Assembly (NCBI GenBank): GCA_018364455.1
Contig: JAGZLW010000006.1
Span: forward strand, 6,768 to 70,767
Length of the DNA: 64,000 bases
Direction of reading: 5' to 3'
Source of the DNA: Streptococcus mitis
GTDB taxonomy: Bacteria > Bacillota > Bacilli > Lactobacillales > Streptococcaceae
Below are positions 1 to 11,329 of the stretch, one piece after another. The position numbers and the translations under genes are program-made. The notes below the pieces were generated by a model. It ran no database searches and was not told the origin of the DNA. It worked only from the letters and a program-made list of their open reading frames with translations. Position 1 is the stretch's first letter; each line of letters begins with the position of its first letter.

Positions 1-263
1 CGTTCGTTCAAGCGCCATGATTTTTCAACTGGAACCCACAATTGGTCAGAAGCTTCAAGAGCCAAGTTAGTTGTTTTGATAGCACGTTTCAATACTGAAG
101 TGTAAGCTTGGTCAAATTCGATACCAGCTTCTTTGATCAATTTACCAGCGTCAATCGCTTGTTGTGTACCTTTTTCAGACAAATCAACATCAGCCCAACC
201 AGTGAAAAGGTTAGCTTTGTTCCATTCAGACTCACCGTGGCGAGCAAAAACCAATTTTACCAT
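1..263 (-). CDS. gpmA: 2,3-bisphosphoglycerate-dependent phosphoglycerate mutase, N-terminal part
   Basis: Glycolytic enzyme interconverting 3- and 2-phosphoglycerate in the cytoplasm. Only the first 87 codons are in the window; the gene runs off the left edge. The start is [15 protein letters not shown], and ARHGES holds the histidine that is phosphorylated during catalysis. An AAGGAG ribosome binding site lies 7 bases upstream of the ATG. The reading frame is intact as far as it goes. The call is firm from the N-terminus alone. Confidence 0.95.
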   Translation of the reverse strand, partial: MVKLVFARHGESEWNKANLFTGWADVDLSEKGTQQAIDAGKLIKEAGIEFDQAYTSVLKRAIKTTNLALEASDQLWVPVEKSWRLNE

Positions 264-433
264 TAGATGGATTCTCCTTTAAATTTTCCGAGGTTTCCCC
301 TCGTTTATCTATTCTATTTTACACAATTTTTCACAAAAAAGCTAGTCAAAACCAAAAAGGAAAGGACTGTTTGGCAGTTGGATTGCTTTGAACAAGATCA
401 GTAAATATATGAAAAGAAATTTCCATTTCACTC

Positions 434-462
434 TTGCTAGTCTCCTTACTTTTTGTTAGAAT
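434..462 (+). promoter_or_regulatory. promoter of the nucleotidyltransferase gene
   Basis: TTGCTA at 434-439 and TAGAAT at 457-462 are separated by 17 bases. The start codon is at 492, with AAGAAGG as a ribosome binding site. Sigma-A type by pattern only. Confidence 0.55.
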
Positions 463-491
463 GATGTCAAAAAATAAAGAAGGTTAACATT

Positions 492-1283
492 ATGCCACAA
501 CATCTCTTTAAAGAATTGGCTCAACTAGAGCAAGTAGATGCTCTAGTTCTAGGAGGTTCACGGGCCGGACAAGATTTTGACAAAGACTCTGATTATGATG
601 TATATGTCTACCTCAGTGCTCCTCTCTCGCCAGACATACGAAAAGAAATCCTCAGTAAACACTGCTCCTATATGGAAATCGGTAATCAATTTTGGGAATT
701 GGAAGACGATTGTGTTCTCAATAATGGTATCGAAATCGAGCTGATTTACCGCTCTTTAGACGAATTTGACAAAGATTTACAAGTCGTAGTTTTAGAGCAT
801 CAAGCCCAGAATTCTTACACTACTTGTATGTGGTACAATCTTCTCAACAGTAAGATTATCTACGATCAAGATGGCCACTATGCTGCCCTCCAGAAAAAGT
901 ACAATCTTCCTTATCCAGCTGAGCTGAAAAAGAATATCATCAACAAGCAATTCCTGCTTCTCGACCAAGCTATGCCAGCTTTTTCAAGACAAATCAAAAA
1001 AGCTCTCAAACGCCAAGACTTACTCAGCATCAATCACCGCAGTAGCGAGTTTTTCGCTTCTTATTTCGATTTGCTCTTTGCCTTCAATGAGCAGCTCCAT
1101 CCAGGAGAAAAACGCATGCTCCTGTACGCAAAAAATAATTGCTCTCATCTACCTCAACATTTTGAAGATGATATCCAAGACTATTTTCAAAATCTCTACC
1201 AACTAGATCACCAGCAGAAAACAGTCCTAACTTTAGAGCATCTCCTATTAAATCTCAAACACTTGATTAATGAATCTATTTAG
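492..1283 (+). CDS. nucleotidyltransferase-domain protein
   Basis: 263 residues. The N-terminus has the polymerase-beta-like nucleotidyltransferase signature: GGSRAG at residues 21-26, then two spaced acidic residues in SDYDVYVY (34-36), the usual metal ligands. A third acidic position is probably in GIEIELIYR. The C-terminal half is mostly helical, as in the DUF4037/aminoglycoside adenylyltransferase-like group. The substrate is unknown. Resistance by adenylylation of a drug is possible for the superfamily, but nothing here shows it. It stands alone with its own promoter and terminator, divergent from gpmA and convergent with ileS. Confidence 0.7.
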   Translation: MPQHLFKELAQLEQVDALVLGGSRAGQDFDKDSDYDVYVYLSAPLSPDIRKEILSKHCSYMEIGNQFWELEDDCVLNNGIEIELIYRSLDEFDKDLQVVVLEHQAQNSYTTCMWYNLLNSKIIYDQDGHYAALQKKYNLPYPAELKKNIINKQFLLLDQAMPAFSRQIKKALKRQDLLSINHRSSEFFASYFDLLFAFNEQLHPGEKRMLLYAKNNCSHLPQHFEDDIQDYFQNLYQLDHQQKTVLTLEHLLLNLKHLINESI

Positions 1284-1292
1284 AATTACGAT

Positions 1293-1336
1293 AAAAGCTC
1301 ATAAAATCTGCTTTTCAGATGAATCATGAGCTTTTT
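1293..1336 (+). terminator. terminator after the nucleotidyltransferase gene
   Basis: AAAAGCTCAT pairs with ATGAGCTTTT, with a small inner TCTG/CAGA stem, followed by a short T run. It begins 9 bases after the stop codon. Confidence 0.7.
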
Positions 1337-1405
1337 GAATTTCTATAATATATAACGGTGTAGAGTTGATTGAAACAAGAGCAGGACAAAAAGGTTTTAA
1401 CATGA

Positions 1406-1455
1406 TAAAAACGCATCATATCAGGTATTCAAAAACTTGATACAATGCGTTTTAT
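1406..1455 (-). terminator. hairpin 3' of ileS, probable terminator
   Basis: An imperfect stem of about 16 bp (TAAAACGCATCATATCA against TGATACAATGCGTTTTA) with a short loop, ending in T or A runs on either side, so it could work in both directions. I recall very similar AAAACGCAT hairpins elsewhere in mitis-group genomes, so it may also belong to a dispersed repeat family; that is from memory. Confidence 0.5.
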
Positions 1456-1514
1456 AGTCTATAAGATTAGTTGTCTTTTCTTCTCAAATTGAGTTTTCCC
1501 TAGACTTTTCAACC

Positions 1515-4307
1515 TTATTTCTCTTCAAATCCTTCTGCGACAGCGTCCGCAAAGTTTTCTTCTACGATGCTTGCACAGTGGTCACAGATGACTGCGTGGT
1601 AGCTACGTTCTGCTGTTGTTGGGTCGATACGACGGCAACGGTCACATACTTCACCTGCAGCGCGTTCAACTGTAAAGGCGACATCTTCGAAGCTAACAGC
1701 AGCTTCTGGAGCTGGTCCTTCTGCGATGGTCAAGTCTGACACGATCAAAAGTTGTGCTACATTGCTGTTTACTGCTTCGAGTAGAGTTTTCACAACTTCG
1801 TTTGGATAAACTGTCAAGTGAGCTTCAAGTGATTTACCGATAACTTTTGCATTACGAGCTTCTTCCAAAGCTTTTTGAGCTTGTCCACGGAAGTCCATGA
1901 AAGCAGACCATGTATCCAAGATTTCTTCTTGGTTAGCAAAAGTTTCTGCTTCTGGCAATTCTGACAATTGAACGAAGTCTTCGGCTTCAAACTCTAGATA
2001 TGACCAGATTTCTTCCGCAGTGTGAGGAAGGATTGGTGTCAAGAGTTTGGTGATTTTGACAAGAATGTCATAGAAGACAGTCTGCATTTGACGACGTTCC
2101 AGTGATTTAGCACCTTCGATGTAAACAACATCTTTAGCAAAATCAAGGTAGAATGCTGACAAATCAACGTTGATAAAGTTCACCAAGGCCTTATAGATTG
2201 TCAAGAATTCAAAGTCCGCATAGGCATCACGAATGGTCTTGACAAGCTGGTTAAAGCGAATAGTCATGTACTTATCAACTGAACGAAGTTCTTCGTAAGC
2301 TACTGCATCCACAGCTGGGTTAAAATCAGATGTATTGGCAATCAAGAAACGAAGGGTGTTACGGATTTTACGGTAAGTTTCAGAGACTTGGCTCAAGATA
2401 TCCATAGAGATACGCACGTCGTTGCTTGAATCTACACTTGTTACCCAGAGACGCAAGATTTCTGCACCAAATTGTTTTTCAACATCGCTTGGAGCAATGG
2501 TATTTCCAAGAGATTTAGACATCTTCTCACCTTTACCATCAAGGGCAAAACCTTGTGACAAGATTTGTTTGTAAGGTGCTACGCCATGGTTGGCAACAGA
2601 TGTGATGAGTGAAGAGTTGAACCAACCACGGTATTGGTCAGAACCTTCTAGGTAAAGGTCTGCTGGGTAAGTCAACTCTGGACGGTTTACAACAACTCCA
2701 TTCCATGATGAACCTGAGTCAAACCAAACGTCCATGATATCTGTTTCTTTTTTGAACTCACCATTTGGTGAACCTGGATGAGTAAATCCTTCTGGCAAGA
2801 GGTTCTTAGCATCACGTTCCCACCAAATGCTTGAACCATGTTCCTCAAAGAGTTGAGCCACGTGTTCAATCGTTTCAGCAGTCATGATTGCTGTACCATC
2901 TTCAGCGTAGAAGATAGGAAGTGGAACCCCCCAAGCACGTTGACGAGAGATAACCCAGTCGCCACGGTCACGAATCATATTGTAAAGACGGACTTTACCC
3001 CATTCTGAGTGGAATTTCACTTTTTCAATTTCGTCCAAGATTTCTTGGCGGAATTTAGAAACTGAGGCAAACCATTGTGGTACTGCACGCCAGATGATTG
3101 GTTTCTTAGTACGCCAGTCAAATGGGTATGAGTGAGAGATTTCTTCTTGGGCAAGAAGGAGGTTACCAAGTTTCTCGATAACAGTTGGAACTACCTTTTC
3201 ATAGAATTGACCTTCAAACTCAGGACCAGCATTCTTCATCATGATACCACGTTCGTCAACAGTGACTGCGACTTCAAGATCATTAGCAATACCAACATTG
3301 TAGTCGTCCTCACCAAAACCAGGGGCTGTATGGACAATACCAGTACCAGAGTCAGTTGTAACGTGGTCACCAAGGATAACCAACTCATCTACAGCTGTAT
3401 CCCATGGGTGTTCTGTTACGATGTGGTTGAGTTCTTGACCACGGTAAGTTGCCAACACTTGAACATCAACCCAGCCAAATTTCTCAGACAAGCTAGTCAA
3501 CAATTCTGCAGCAACGACAAACTTACGAGCTTCACCAGCAGGTCGAACCAAAACGTAATCAATATCTGCTCCGACAGTCAAACCACGAGAAGCTGTGATG
3601 GTAAATGGAGTAGTTGTCCAGACAACAATGTAAGTATCTGTATCTAGAACACCTTTGCCATCTTTTACCTTGTTGGCATAGTAAAGGGAAGTTGAAACCA
3701 AATCATGGTATTCAATCTCCGCTTCAGCAAGGGCTGACTCAGATGACCAAGACCAGTAAACTGGTTTTGCACCACGGTAGATATAACCTTTATTAGCCAT
3801 CTCACCAAAGACACGGATTTGGGCTGCTTCATAGTCAGGAGTCAAGGTCACATATGGATTTTCCCAGTCACCAGAAACCCCCAAACGTTTAAAGTCTTCA
3901 CGTTGTTTATCTACTTGTGAAAGAGCGTATTCACGGCAAAGTTTCAAGTACTCAACCAAGTCCATTTCTTTACGTTTGACACCTTGTTTTGCCAAAACTT
4001 GCTCGATTGGCAGACCATGTGTATCCCAACCTGGAATATATGGTGCATAAAATCCTGACATAGATTTTGAACGAACAATGATATCTTTTGAAATCTTGTT
4101 CATTGCGTGTCCAACGTGGATATTTCCATTCGCATATGGAGGGCCATCATGCAAGGTGAAATGAGGTTTTCCTTGGTTCAATTCTTGACGACGTTGATAA
4201 AGTTTTGCATCTTCCCATTCCTTTTGCCAAACTGGCTCTTTGGTAGGAAGGCCTGCACGCATTGGGAAAGCTGTTTTCCCAAGATTAAGGGTATCTTTGA
4301 GTTTCAT
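1515..4307 (-). CDS. ileS: isoleucyl-tRNA synthetase
   Basis: 930 residues, full length for bacterial IleRS. It charges tRNA-Ile in the cytoplasm and edits valine. The class I signatures are present: HVGH in [11 protein letters not shown] near residue 65 and KMSKS in [10 protein letters not shown] near residue 600. The C-terminus has a zinc-ribbon pair (CDRC and CDHC). The start [11 protein letters not shown] follows AAAGGAG. A T-box leader lies directly upstream, so expression should respond to uncharged tRNA-Ile. It is downstream of divIVA on the same strand, as in other streptococci. Confidence 0.98.
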   Translation of the reverse strand: MKLKDTLNLGKTAFPMRAGLPTKEPVWQKEWEDAKLYQRRQELNQGKPHFTLHDGPPYANGNIHVGHAMNKISKDIIVRSKSMSGFYAPYIPGWDTHGLPIEQVLAKQGVKRKEMDLVEYLKLCREYALSQVDKQREDFKRLGVSGDWENPYVTLTPDYEAAQIRVFGEMANKGYIYRGAKPVYWSWSSESALAEAEIEYHDLVSTSLYYANKVKDGKGVLDTDTYIVVWTTTPFTITASRGLTVGADIDYVLVRPAGEARKFVVAAELLTSLSEKFGWVDVQVLATYRGQELNHIVTEHPWDTAVDELVILGDHVTTDSGTGIVHTAPGFGEDDYNVGIANDLEVAVTVDERGIMMKNAGPEFEGQFYEKVVPTVIEKLGNLLLAQEEISHSYPFDWRTKKPIIWRAVPQWFASVSKFRQEILDEIEKVKFHSEWGKVRLYNMIRDRGDWVISRQRAWGVPLPIFYAEDGTAIMTAETIEHVAQLFEEHGSSIWWERDAKNLLPEGFTHPGSPNGEFKKETDIMDVWFDSGSSWNGVVVNRPELTYPADLYLEGSDQYRGWFNSSLITSVANHGVAPYKQILSQGFALDGKGEKMSKSLGNTIAPSDVEKQFGAEILRLWVTSVDSSNDVRISMDILSQVSETYRKIRNTLRFLIANTSDFNPAVDAVAYEELRSVDKYMTIRFNQLVKTIRDAYADFEFLTIYKALVNFINVDLSAFYLDFAKDVVYIEGAKSLERRQMQTVFYDILVKITKLLTPILPHTAEEIWSYLEFEAEDFVQLSELPEAETFANQEEILDTWSAFMDFRGQAQKALEEARNAKVIGKSLEAHLTVYPNEVVKTLLEAVNSNVAQLLIVSDLTIAEGPAPEAAVSFEDVAFTVERAAGEVCDRCRRIDPTTAERSYHAVICDHCASIVEENFADAVAEGFEEK

Positions 4308-4320
4308 GGTATCTCCTTTA

Positions 4321-4560
4321 TAAATAATAACAAATTAAAAACCACGACTGCCAAAAAGGACGAAAATCGTGGTACCACCTTTATTCGGAAAAAGATTTAG
4401 TCTTTCTCCCTCTTATCCCGTAACGTGGGGAACGTCAAATCTTACTCCATTCAGACTTGATTGTTTGAGAGGATAATCTTATCAATAGGGATTACAGGAC
4501 TCACACCATCTCCTGCTCGCTGGAAATATAAGGATAAGATATTGTTCTCAGAATATTTCT
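4321..4560 (-). promoter_or_regulatory. T-box riboswitch leader of ileS
   Basis: Read on the minus strand, the leader has the conserved T-box element AAAGGTGGTACCACG (4368-4382). This is followed by a terminator in which ACCACGA pairs with TCGTGGT and runs into TTTT (4337-4373). The T-box bases overlap the terminator stem, giving the usual antiterminator/terminator choice. Upstream, TATCTTATC pairs with GATAAGAT as the base of Stem I, and GTGTGAGTCC is a typical Stem I loop sequence. Ile codons ATT and ATC lie on the 3' side of that stem, fitting an isoleucine specifier, but I could not fix the exact specifier triplet. Confidence 0.9.
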
Positions 4561-5441
4561 TATAAAATTGTAACGGATTCTTGCGGTGCTTCAAATCCTG
4601 GTGCTGAATCAAACGTTTCTGTAGCTGGTGTTGGAGCCGAAGGATGTACTGGAGCTACTTCTGGTTCTTCGTACATTGGACCAACTGGATGAGCAGGCTC
4701 TTCTTCCATTTGAGGACTCACTACAGGAGTTGGATTTTCCACTTCCTGTTTAGCTTGAGCTTCAAATTCAGCCAATTCTTTATTGGCTGCCTCTATACGA
4801 GCCTGTAACTCTGTCATTTCTTCTTGAGAAAATTGACGTGTCATATCAATTGGTTCTTCCTCAATTGGAGCTGGAATCGGTTCTCCAAGTACTTCGCTAA
4901 CAACTTCTTTAAAGGCTTCATCACTTGTCTGAAGATAAGTAGCTGTTGGACGGAGAATATCTTCCCAATCTGAAGATTCAACAATAGCTAACTGGCTCTC
5001 AATTGTAGATTTGAGACGTTGGTGGAAGACACGGCTCTTGTTCTTCAATTCTTCGGTTTCAACAGCAACTTTCTTAGCATTGTCAGCAGCCTGACGAAGA
5101 ATTTCATTTGCCTTGTATTTTGCTTCTTCCAATAATCGATGTGCATCCTGTTCAGCTTGATGAATAATATTATTTGAACGATCGTGTGCTGTTTGTTTCA
5201 CTCTCTCAGCTGTATCTTGGGCAATCAATACAGACTGGCTCAACGAATCTTTCATCTCATCAAAGTAAGACAAACGCTCTTCCAAATTTTTAATATGTAA
5301 ATCCTTATCATGATTAGAACGAACCAAATCTTCATAATCACGAACCACAATATCTAAAAATTCATCTACTTCTTCTGGATCAAAACCTCTAAAACGTGTG
5401 CTAAAGGTTTTATCTTTGATTTCTAACGATGTAATTGGCAT
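4560..5441 (-). CDS. divIVA: DivIVA, polar/septal cell division protein
   Basis: 293 residues. The N-terminal lipid-binding domain is typical (PITSLEIKDKTFSTRFRGF, then DPEEVDEFLD). Coiled-coil follows from about residue 30 to 165 and again near 205-230, and then a Pro/Glu-rich acidic tail. DivIVA marks curved membrane at poles and septa and organises peripheral wall synthesis. I chose the ATG at 5441 over the GTG 12 bases upstream because DivIVA proteins begin MPIT and a GAGGA site precedes that ATG. The tail from about 185 to 293 (EEEP, PVGP, PAPTPA segments) seems longer than the pneumococcal protein I remember (about 262 residues). It ends the division cluster; the ileS promoter overlaps its end. 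Confidence 0.95.
   Translation of the reverse strand: MPITSLEIKDKTFSTRFRGFDPEEVDEFLDIVVRDYEDLVRSNHDKDLHIKNLEERLSYFDEMKDSLSQSVLIAQDTAERVKQTAHDRSNNIIHQAEQDAHRLLEEAKYKANEILRQAADNAKKVAVETEELKNKSRVFHQRLKSTIESQLAIVESSDWEDILRPTATYLQTSDEAFKEVVSEVLGEPIPAPIEEEPIDMTRQFSQEEMTELQARIEAANKELAEFEAQAKQEVENPTPVVSPQMEEEPAHPVGPMYEEPEVAPVHPSAPTPATETFDSAPGFEAPQESVTIL
4567..4594 (-). promoter_or_regulatory. candidate promoter of the ileS leader, inside the divIVA 3' end
   Basis: On the minus strand TTGAAG (4589-4594) and TACAAT (4567-4572) are spaced by 16 bases. The start point would fall just ahead of the T-box Stem I. The whole promoter sits inside the last codons of divIVA. Confidence 0.5.
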
Positions 5442-5449
5442 ATTTTTCC

Positions 5450-6235
5450 TCACTTACTTAATAATAACTGGACTGTTATTTTTTTCTTCTCTTTTTTAGT
5501 TTGTCCCTTATCTTGAAGCAACCTCAAACGCCCAAATTTTCTCACACTAATCAAGTCTCCAACTTGAACAGTATAATCTGATTTGTCTACCATATGATAA
5601 TTTACTTGGACAAGTTTCTTTTCAATCAACTGGTTTGCTTGATTTCTAGATAGTTTCAAAACATTTGATAAAAGAACATCTAATCTAAAACTAGACACAC
5701 ATAAATCCAGCTCTCGATACTGTTCTAGCTTATCTATTTTCTCGGTGAAAGGACGGTCCTCCAGCGAAACAGGTATACGGCCAATTTTCTTTAATCCATC
5801 TTGAAAGAGAAGAAGAAATTGCTGATTAATCATAATCTGCGCCCGTTCTTCATCTACTAGGATATCTCCAAAAAGTTTCCGTTCAATCCCCAATTGATTG
5901 ATGACTGTCCCTAAAATCTTAGCATGCGTTAAGTGTTCAAATTTATTGGAATACACTATTTCCTGGAGAGATATTTCAAAATCTGAAAACTCTGGCTGAA
6001 AATAATCTGGATATAATAAAACTCGAACATACTCACTCGAGACGAATTCCCCACTACTGCTACAAGCAAGACCATAGGTTTTGGCCAAAATTTTTAATAG
6101 CTTCTCCTGATGAGGATTGATAAAAGGAGTTAAAAAAGGAGCATAGCTATCTTCTACCTTCTTTATCCATTCCATTCCCTTATCAAGAAAGGGACGATCT
6201 TCTATGGAGAAATGCTGGTAAATCCCTTTATTCAT
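5450..6235 (-). CDS. ylmH: YlmH, S4-domain RNA-binding protein
   Basis: 261 residues from the start [10 protein letters not shown]. The C-terminal third is an S4 RNA-binding fold (RLDVLLSNVLKLSRNQAN, with a basic tail KKEKKK). YlmH-family proteins bind the ribosome or nascent-chain complexes and have been linked to ribosome rescue in Bacillus. The start is set by a 4-base ATGA overlap with the ylmG stop (6232-6235), which implies translational coupling. A longer frame reading into ylmG is ignored for that reason. It belongs to the divIVA-ftsZ cluster. Confidence 0.9.
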   Translation of the reverse strand: MNKGIYQHFSIEDRPFLDKGMEWIKKVEDSYAPFLTPFINPHQEKLLKILAKTYGLACSSSGEFVSSEYVRVLLYPDYFQPEFSDFEISLQEIVYSNKFEHLTHAKILGTVINQLGIERKLFGDILVDEERAQIMINQQFLLLFQDGLKKIGRIPVSLEDRPFTEKIDKLEQYRELDLCVSSFRLDVLLSNVLKLSRNQANQLIEKKLVQVNYHMVDKSDYTVQVGDLISVRKFGRLRLLQDKGQTKKEKKKITVQLLLSK

Positions 6236-6498
6236 CCTATCATCGCCAGAAAACGGACTAGGTTTTCTCCTAAAAATCGAATCAAAACAATAGCAACCCA
6301 AACAGATAAATCAAGACCTGCTATCTGTAAAGGCAGGCGTTGCAAAGGAGCAAGCACTGGTTTTACCAATGCTACAATCCAACGACCCAAACTTGATTCA
6401 TAGGCACCTGGAAACCAAGACATGACAGCAAAGGCTACCAAAATCAGGGAGTAAATATCCACTGCATTATAAATCAGACGAATTAAAAAAATCATCAT
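6232..6498 (-). CDS. ylmG: YlmG/YggT-family membrane protein
   Basis: 88 residues with two hydrophobic helices (about 1-25 and 60-85) separated by a polar loop, the usual YggT layout. Relatives affect septum placement or nucleoid arrangement in bacteria and plastids; the molecular role is unclear. It overlaps sepF upstream and ylmH downstream by 4 bases each, so it is translationally coupled on both sides. Confidence 0.9.
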   Translation of the reverse strand: MMIFLIRLIYNAVDIYSLILVAFAVMSWFPGAYESSLGRWIVALVKPVLAPLQRLPLQIAGLDLSVWVAIVLIRFLGENLVRFLAMIG

Positions 6499-7034
6499 CG
6501 TACTCTATTTCGTCTCATATCAAAATCAAACTCACCCTGTTGATCTTCATCTGGTAAACGAATATCTTCAACATTTACAATAACATTCACTGGTGTCAAC
6601 AGGTACATGGTAGAAGCTACCTTTTTCAAATTTCCAGCTAGAACATGGCAAGCTCCATCCAGATAATCTAAACAACGACGAGCTTGCACTTCAGTCATAT
6701 ATTGAAAATCAATCAAAATACTTTCGTTTCCTGCTAATAAATCAACAATTTCTATCGCATCTTCATATTTTCTAGGATAACGAACATCAATTGTTACTTT
6801 TTCAGTAGAATGCTGATTTTGCTTTGCTAACTCTTGTTGACGTGCATGCAGTCTAGTAATATTATTTTCTTTTGTACCACTTGTGCTTGGTGTTTGATTC
6901 GTTGAGAGAGCCTTTTCCTGTGTAGAATTTACTGGAGTTAAAATGGGCTCATCTCGTTTTTCATTAGGGAGACTTAAATCCTCATCCTCCGTAAAATAAT
7001 CTATAAATCTATCGAATCTATCTTTTAAAGACAT
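6495..7034 (-). CDS. sepF: SepF, FtsZ-binding septum protein
   Basis: 179 residues. An N-terminal amphipathic helix ([12 protein letters not shown]) would bind membrane. A variable linker (30-85) leads to the C-terminal SepF domain (about 90-170), which polymerises and bundles FtsZ filaments. Length and context (between ylmE and ylmG) are typical. An ATG overlap ties it to ylmG. Confidence 0.95.
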   Translation of the reverse strand: MSLKDRFDRFIDYFTEDEDLSLPNEKRDEPILTPVNSTQEKALSTNQTPSTSGTKENNITRLHARQQELAKQNQHSTEKVTIDVRYPRKYEDAIEIVDLLAGNESILIDFQYMTEVQARRCLDYLDGACHVLAGNLKKVASTMYLLTPVNVIVNVEDIRLPDEDQQGEFDFDMRRNRVR

Positions 7035-7043
7035 GGTTCTCTC

Positions 7044-7715
7044 CTACTTAAAAAATGCTGTACCTATGCGAACAAAGGTGGAACCGAATTGAATCGCTTC
7101 TTTATAATCACGACTCATTCCCATGCTTAAGTCGGTCATAGGCATATTTGGAATTTGTTTTTCTTGGATTTCTTTTTGTAAATCTTGGGTCGCCTTGAAA
7201 ATTTCTTTCAACTGCTCACTGCTAGCCTCAAAAGGTGCCATCGTCATTAATCCAACATATTCAATCTTATCTAGTTTGGCTAACTCTGGCAAGACTTCCA
7301 GCAGTTCCTCTCTCGAAAAGCCGTGTTTACTTTCTTCTTTAGAAATATTTACTTGAAGGAAACACTTGATGACTCGGTCACTTCTTTTTTGGATTTCCTC
7401 TGCTAGCTTTACTGAATCCAATGCATGGAAATAATCAACGTATTGAATGACATCTTTCACCTTACGTCTTTGTAAGGTACCAATCAAATGCCAAGTCACA
7501 TCTCGATCTTTTAAAGCTTGATATTTCTCTAAAAACTTATCTACACGATTTTCACCGATATGATGAACCCCTAGCGGAAGCAAGGCTTCCGCTGTCGGTA
7601 CATCTACATACTTGGTAACTGCAATGACAGAGACTGAGCCACTCTCGCGATGAGAACTCAGACTTGCTTCTGCGACTTCTCGAAAAACACGTTCTGTATT
7701 TTCTTTTACATTCAT
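7044..7715 (-). CDS. ylmE: YggS/YlmE-type PLP homeostasis protein
   Basis: 223 residues, fold type III PLP-binding protein. The PLP lysine lies in AVTKYVD near residue 34, and conserved HxIGxxQ-like (HLIGTLQRRK) and GLMTMAP segments are present. These proteins buffer pyridoxal phosphate and affect amino acid pools, without a known catalytic reaction. It starts 4 bases after the ftsZ stop. Confidence 0.93.
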   Translation of the reverse strand: MNVKENTERVFREVAEASLSSHRESGSVSVIAVTKYVDVPTAEALLPLGVHHIGENRVDKFLEKYQALKDRDVTWHLIGTLQRRKVKDVIQYVDYFHALDSVKLAEEIQKRSDRVIKCFLQVNISKEESKHGFSREELLEVLPELAKLDKIEYVGLMTMAPFEASSEQLKEIFKATQDLQKEIQEKQIPNMPMTDLSMGMSRDYKEAIQFGSTFVRIGTAFFK

Positions 7716-7719
7716 TTAC

Positions 7720-8982
<1,263 letters not shown>

Positions 8983-8995
8983 TTATTTTTCCTCT

Positions 8996-10369
8996 TTATT
9001 CGTCAAACATGCTTCCGATCAAGCCACGGAAACGATCTGCTAATTTCGGTTTATTTTGTGAAGCTTGTTGGAAATCCGCCATTGGTTCTGTAGGCGCCAC
9101 CGGCTCTACTTCTGGAGCAGGGGCTGGTTGAACAGGCGTTGATTGTACAAACTGAGCTGTTTTCTGAATCATTCCCCCAAAACTAAGCGGTTGTTGGAAT
9201 AATCCTTCATCACCCTTGACTGCTCGTTGAGCCAAGAGATGTACTTCTGTCAATTGTCCCGCGAATTCTGATAGACTAATCACATGCGCAAAGGCTGGAT
9301 TGCGAATACCAACTTGGTTTGGAACATAAAGCTTAACACGAACACCAAAAACTTCTTGAGCAAGTTCCACAATACCCGGTAAAATAGCGGTTCCACCAAT
9401 CAAAACAATGCCACCAGGAAGATCCAATAAATGTCTTCTGTCTAAGTCTTGTTTGATTTGTTCAAAAATATGCTTAATTCGTGCAGAAATAATCTCTGAC
9501 AAGTAATTTTCTGTTACTTCAACAGGTTCTACTTCCCCGATCACTTCGACTTGGAATGTTTCTTTACTTGCGAGAGGAGGATAAGCCTCTCCATAGTTTA
9601 ATTTCAAACCTTCGGCTAGTTTCTGTGATGTCTTCAAGACTTTAGAAATATCCTTAGTTACATAATCTCCGCCTTCTTGGAGAATATTGGTAAACTGGAG
9701 TTCTTGGTTACGGATTGTAGCGACAGTCGTTTGACCTGCCCCCATATCAATCACTGTAGCACCAAATTCACGTTCACCTTCATTCAAAATAGATTGAACC
9801 ATTGCTAGTGGTGAAATAATAATATTTTCAACCTGAACACCTGCACGTTCAACTGTCTTACGCAGATTGTGCAAGATAGTACGAGGTCCTGTATAAAGTA
9901 AACCACGCATTTCAAGGCGAACCCCCATCATACCACGTGGGTCACGAATCCCTTGAAAACCATCCACAATAAATTCCTCAGGAATGAATGTGATAACTTC
10001 ACGATCAGGTGTCATACTCTTTGTCAAAGCTGATTTGACAACATTTTCGACATCTTGATCCATAATTTCCTTGGTATCAGATGTTACTGGAATCATTCCT
10101 TGAGTTGGTTCTACCTGTAAGAGATTAGCTGGTAAACCAACATTCACTGATTTAATTGAGATGCCTGCTTTTTCTTCTGCTTGGGAAATTGCTGATTTGA
10201 TAGCAGTTGCTGCTGCATCAATATCAACAATAATTCCATCCTTTACACCTTTACTTTTGGCATTACTCACGCCAATTACATTTAATTCACCATTTCTCTG
10301 CTCGGCTACAAGCACCTTGACAGAGCTTGTTCCAATATCTAGACCTGTAAAAAAGCCTTCTCTAGCCAT
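8996..10369 (-). CDS. ftsA: FtsA, actin-like membrane anchor of the Z ring
   Basis: 457 residues. The actin-like ATPase fold begins GLDIGTSSVKVL and has GATVIDMGAGQTT and GGIVLIGGTAILPG phosphate and adenosine motifs. After a Pro-rich linker (about 405-440) comes a C-terminal amphipathic helix (ADRFRGLIGSMF) that anchors to membrane. It is first in the ftsA-ftsZ-ylmE-sepF-ylmG-ylmH-divIVA series, with its own promoter. Confidence 0.98.
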   Translation of the reverse strand: MAREGFFTGLDIGTSSVKVLVAEQRNGELNVIGVSNAKSKGVKDGIIVDIDAAATAIKSAISQAEEKAGISIKSVNVGLPANLLQVEPTQGMIPVTSDTKEIMDQDVENVVKSALTKSMTPDREVITFIPEEFIVDGFQGIRDPRGMMGVRLEMRGLLYTGPRTILHNLRKTVERAGVQVENIIISPLAMVQSILNEGEREFGATVIDMGAGQTTVATIRNQELQFTNILQEGGDYVTKDISKVLKTSQKLAEGLKLNYGEAYPPLASKETFQVEVIGEVEPVEVTENYLSEIISARIKHIFEQIKQDLDRRHLLDLPGGIVLIGGTAILPGIVELAQEVFGVRVKLYVPNQVGIRNPAFAHVISLSEFAGQLTEVHLLAQRAVKGDEGLFQQPLSFGGMIQKTAQFVQSTPVQPAPAPEVEPVAPTEPMADFQQASQNKPKLADRFRGLIGSMFDE

Positions 10370-10450
10370 TACATCGCATCCTCTCTATCTTCCAAGTTTC
10401 TAACTTCGTAATATTCAATAGCTAAACGTAGGCATAGCTATTCACAGAAT

Positions 10451-10480
10451 ATTATAACACAAAAAATCTCATCGTGCTCA
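10451..10480 (-). promoter_or_regulatory. promoter upstream of ftsA
   Basis: On the minus strand TATAAT lies at 10451-10456, with a weak TGAGCA -35 about 18 bases upstream. The leader to the ftsA ATG is about 75 bases. The interval 10370-10570 holds nothing else obvious. Confidence 0.5.
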
Positions 10481-10570
10481 GTTTTTTCCTAAATTTACCA
10501 GCCAATTTTTTAGTTTTTCTGTTCAGAAATTCATTCACTGTAAACTTTATCAACAATTTATCTATTGACA

Positions 10571-10600
10571 AAAAAGAAAGCTCATTTCTAAGCTTTCTTT
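10571..10600 (-). terminator. terminator overlapping the end of the YwaF-like gene
   Basis: AAAGAAAGCT pairs with AGCTTTCTTT and runs into a TTTT tract on the minus strand. The 5' arm lies in the last codons and stop of the upstream gene. It separates the membrane-protein gene from ftsA. Confidence 0.75.
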
Positions 10601-11292
10601 GCAATCATTTTTTCTGCTTCTTGTTCTAAAAATAGTTCCAAAATTTTCTTTGTCAACGTAATCGCTGCTGATAAGGCCAGGGAAACGATTAAATAATTAG
10701 CTACTAAGCCGTGATCTCCAACCAATGGCGGTTTTGTCAAAAATCCATAATCACCACCTGTTATCAAATTGACCACAAAAATTAAGGCATTTAATGCAAA
10801 GGTCATGAGAAAAATTCTTTTCACATCTAGCATTCTCGCATCGTACTGTCTCAAGAGATAAACCAGTGAGTTCCCCAAGAGAGCTAAGTGCCCAAAGATA
10901 AAGGACAAAATGGCAATATGGGGGAAAGGATAGGGATCTGGCACTGGATAAACAAAGGCAGCTAATGTCCCAAATGTTCCTAGTAATGCAAAATACTGCC
11001 TATATTTAGACTGACCAGGAAGCAAGAGCACCACAAACATAGCCATACGGCAATGGTAAAAGGGTAAACTTTCTGACAGTGGCATATGATTGACCCCATA
11101 CCAACCATAAAGAAGGATTAACTGAACGGCCTGCAAGATTTGGAAAAATCGTTGGTAAACCTTCTTTTCACGATAACGATAGGCTGTATAGAAGGTCAAG
11201 GCCAAGAGTGTAAATATACTGACATACCAATAAAGATCAAACTTGGGTGGCTCTGTTGCTTGGGTCGTAAAGAAAATATCCCATAAATTCAT
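10588..11292 (-). CDS. YwaF/TIGR02206-family integral membrane protein
   Basis: 234 residues with about six or seven predicted membrane helices and few charged residues outside the short loops. It resembles the TIGR02206/YwaF family, whose function is unknown. It sits between murF and ftsA, with an extended -10 promoter (TGGTATAAT, 11330-11335 on the minus strand) and an overlapping terminator, so it is probably transcribed alone. Confidence 0.75.
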   Translation of the reverse strand: MNLWDIFFTTQATEPPKFDLYWYVSIFTLLALTFYTAYRYREKKVYQRFFQILQAVQLILLYGWYGVNHMPLSESLPFYHCRMAMFVVLLLPGQSKYRQYFALLGTFGTLAAFVYPVPDPYPFPHIAILSFIFGHLALLGNSLVYLLRQYDARMLDVKRIFLMTFALNALIFVVNLITGGDYGFLTKPPLVGDHGLVANYLIVSLALSAAITLTKKILELFLEQEAEKMIAKKA

Positions 11293-11329
11293 CTAGTATT
11301 CCTCATTATTCAAAATTTTCCTGCATTTT

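Noticed and set aside
492..1283. Aminoglycoside resistance gene
   Set aside because: The nucleotidyltransferase motif is present, but the rest does not match an ANT enzyme I can recognise, so a resistance function is not supported.
3132..3647. 171-residue ORF antisense to ileS
   Set aside because: It lies wholly inside a conserved synthetase gene, has cysteine-rich low-similarity composition and no start signals. It is a shadow frame.
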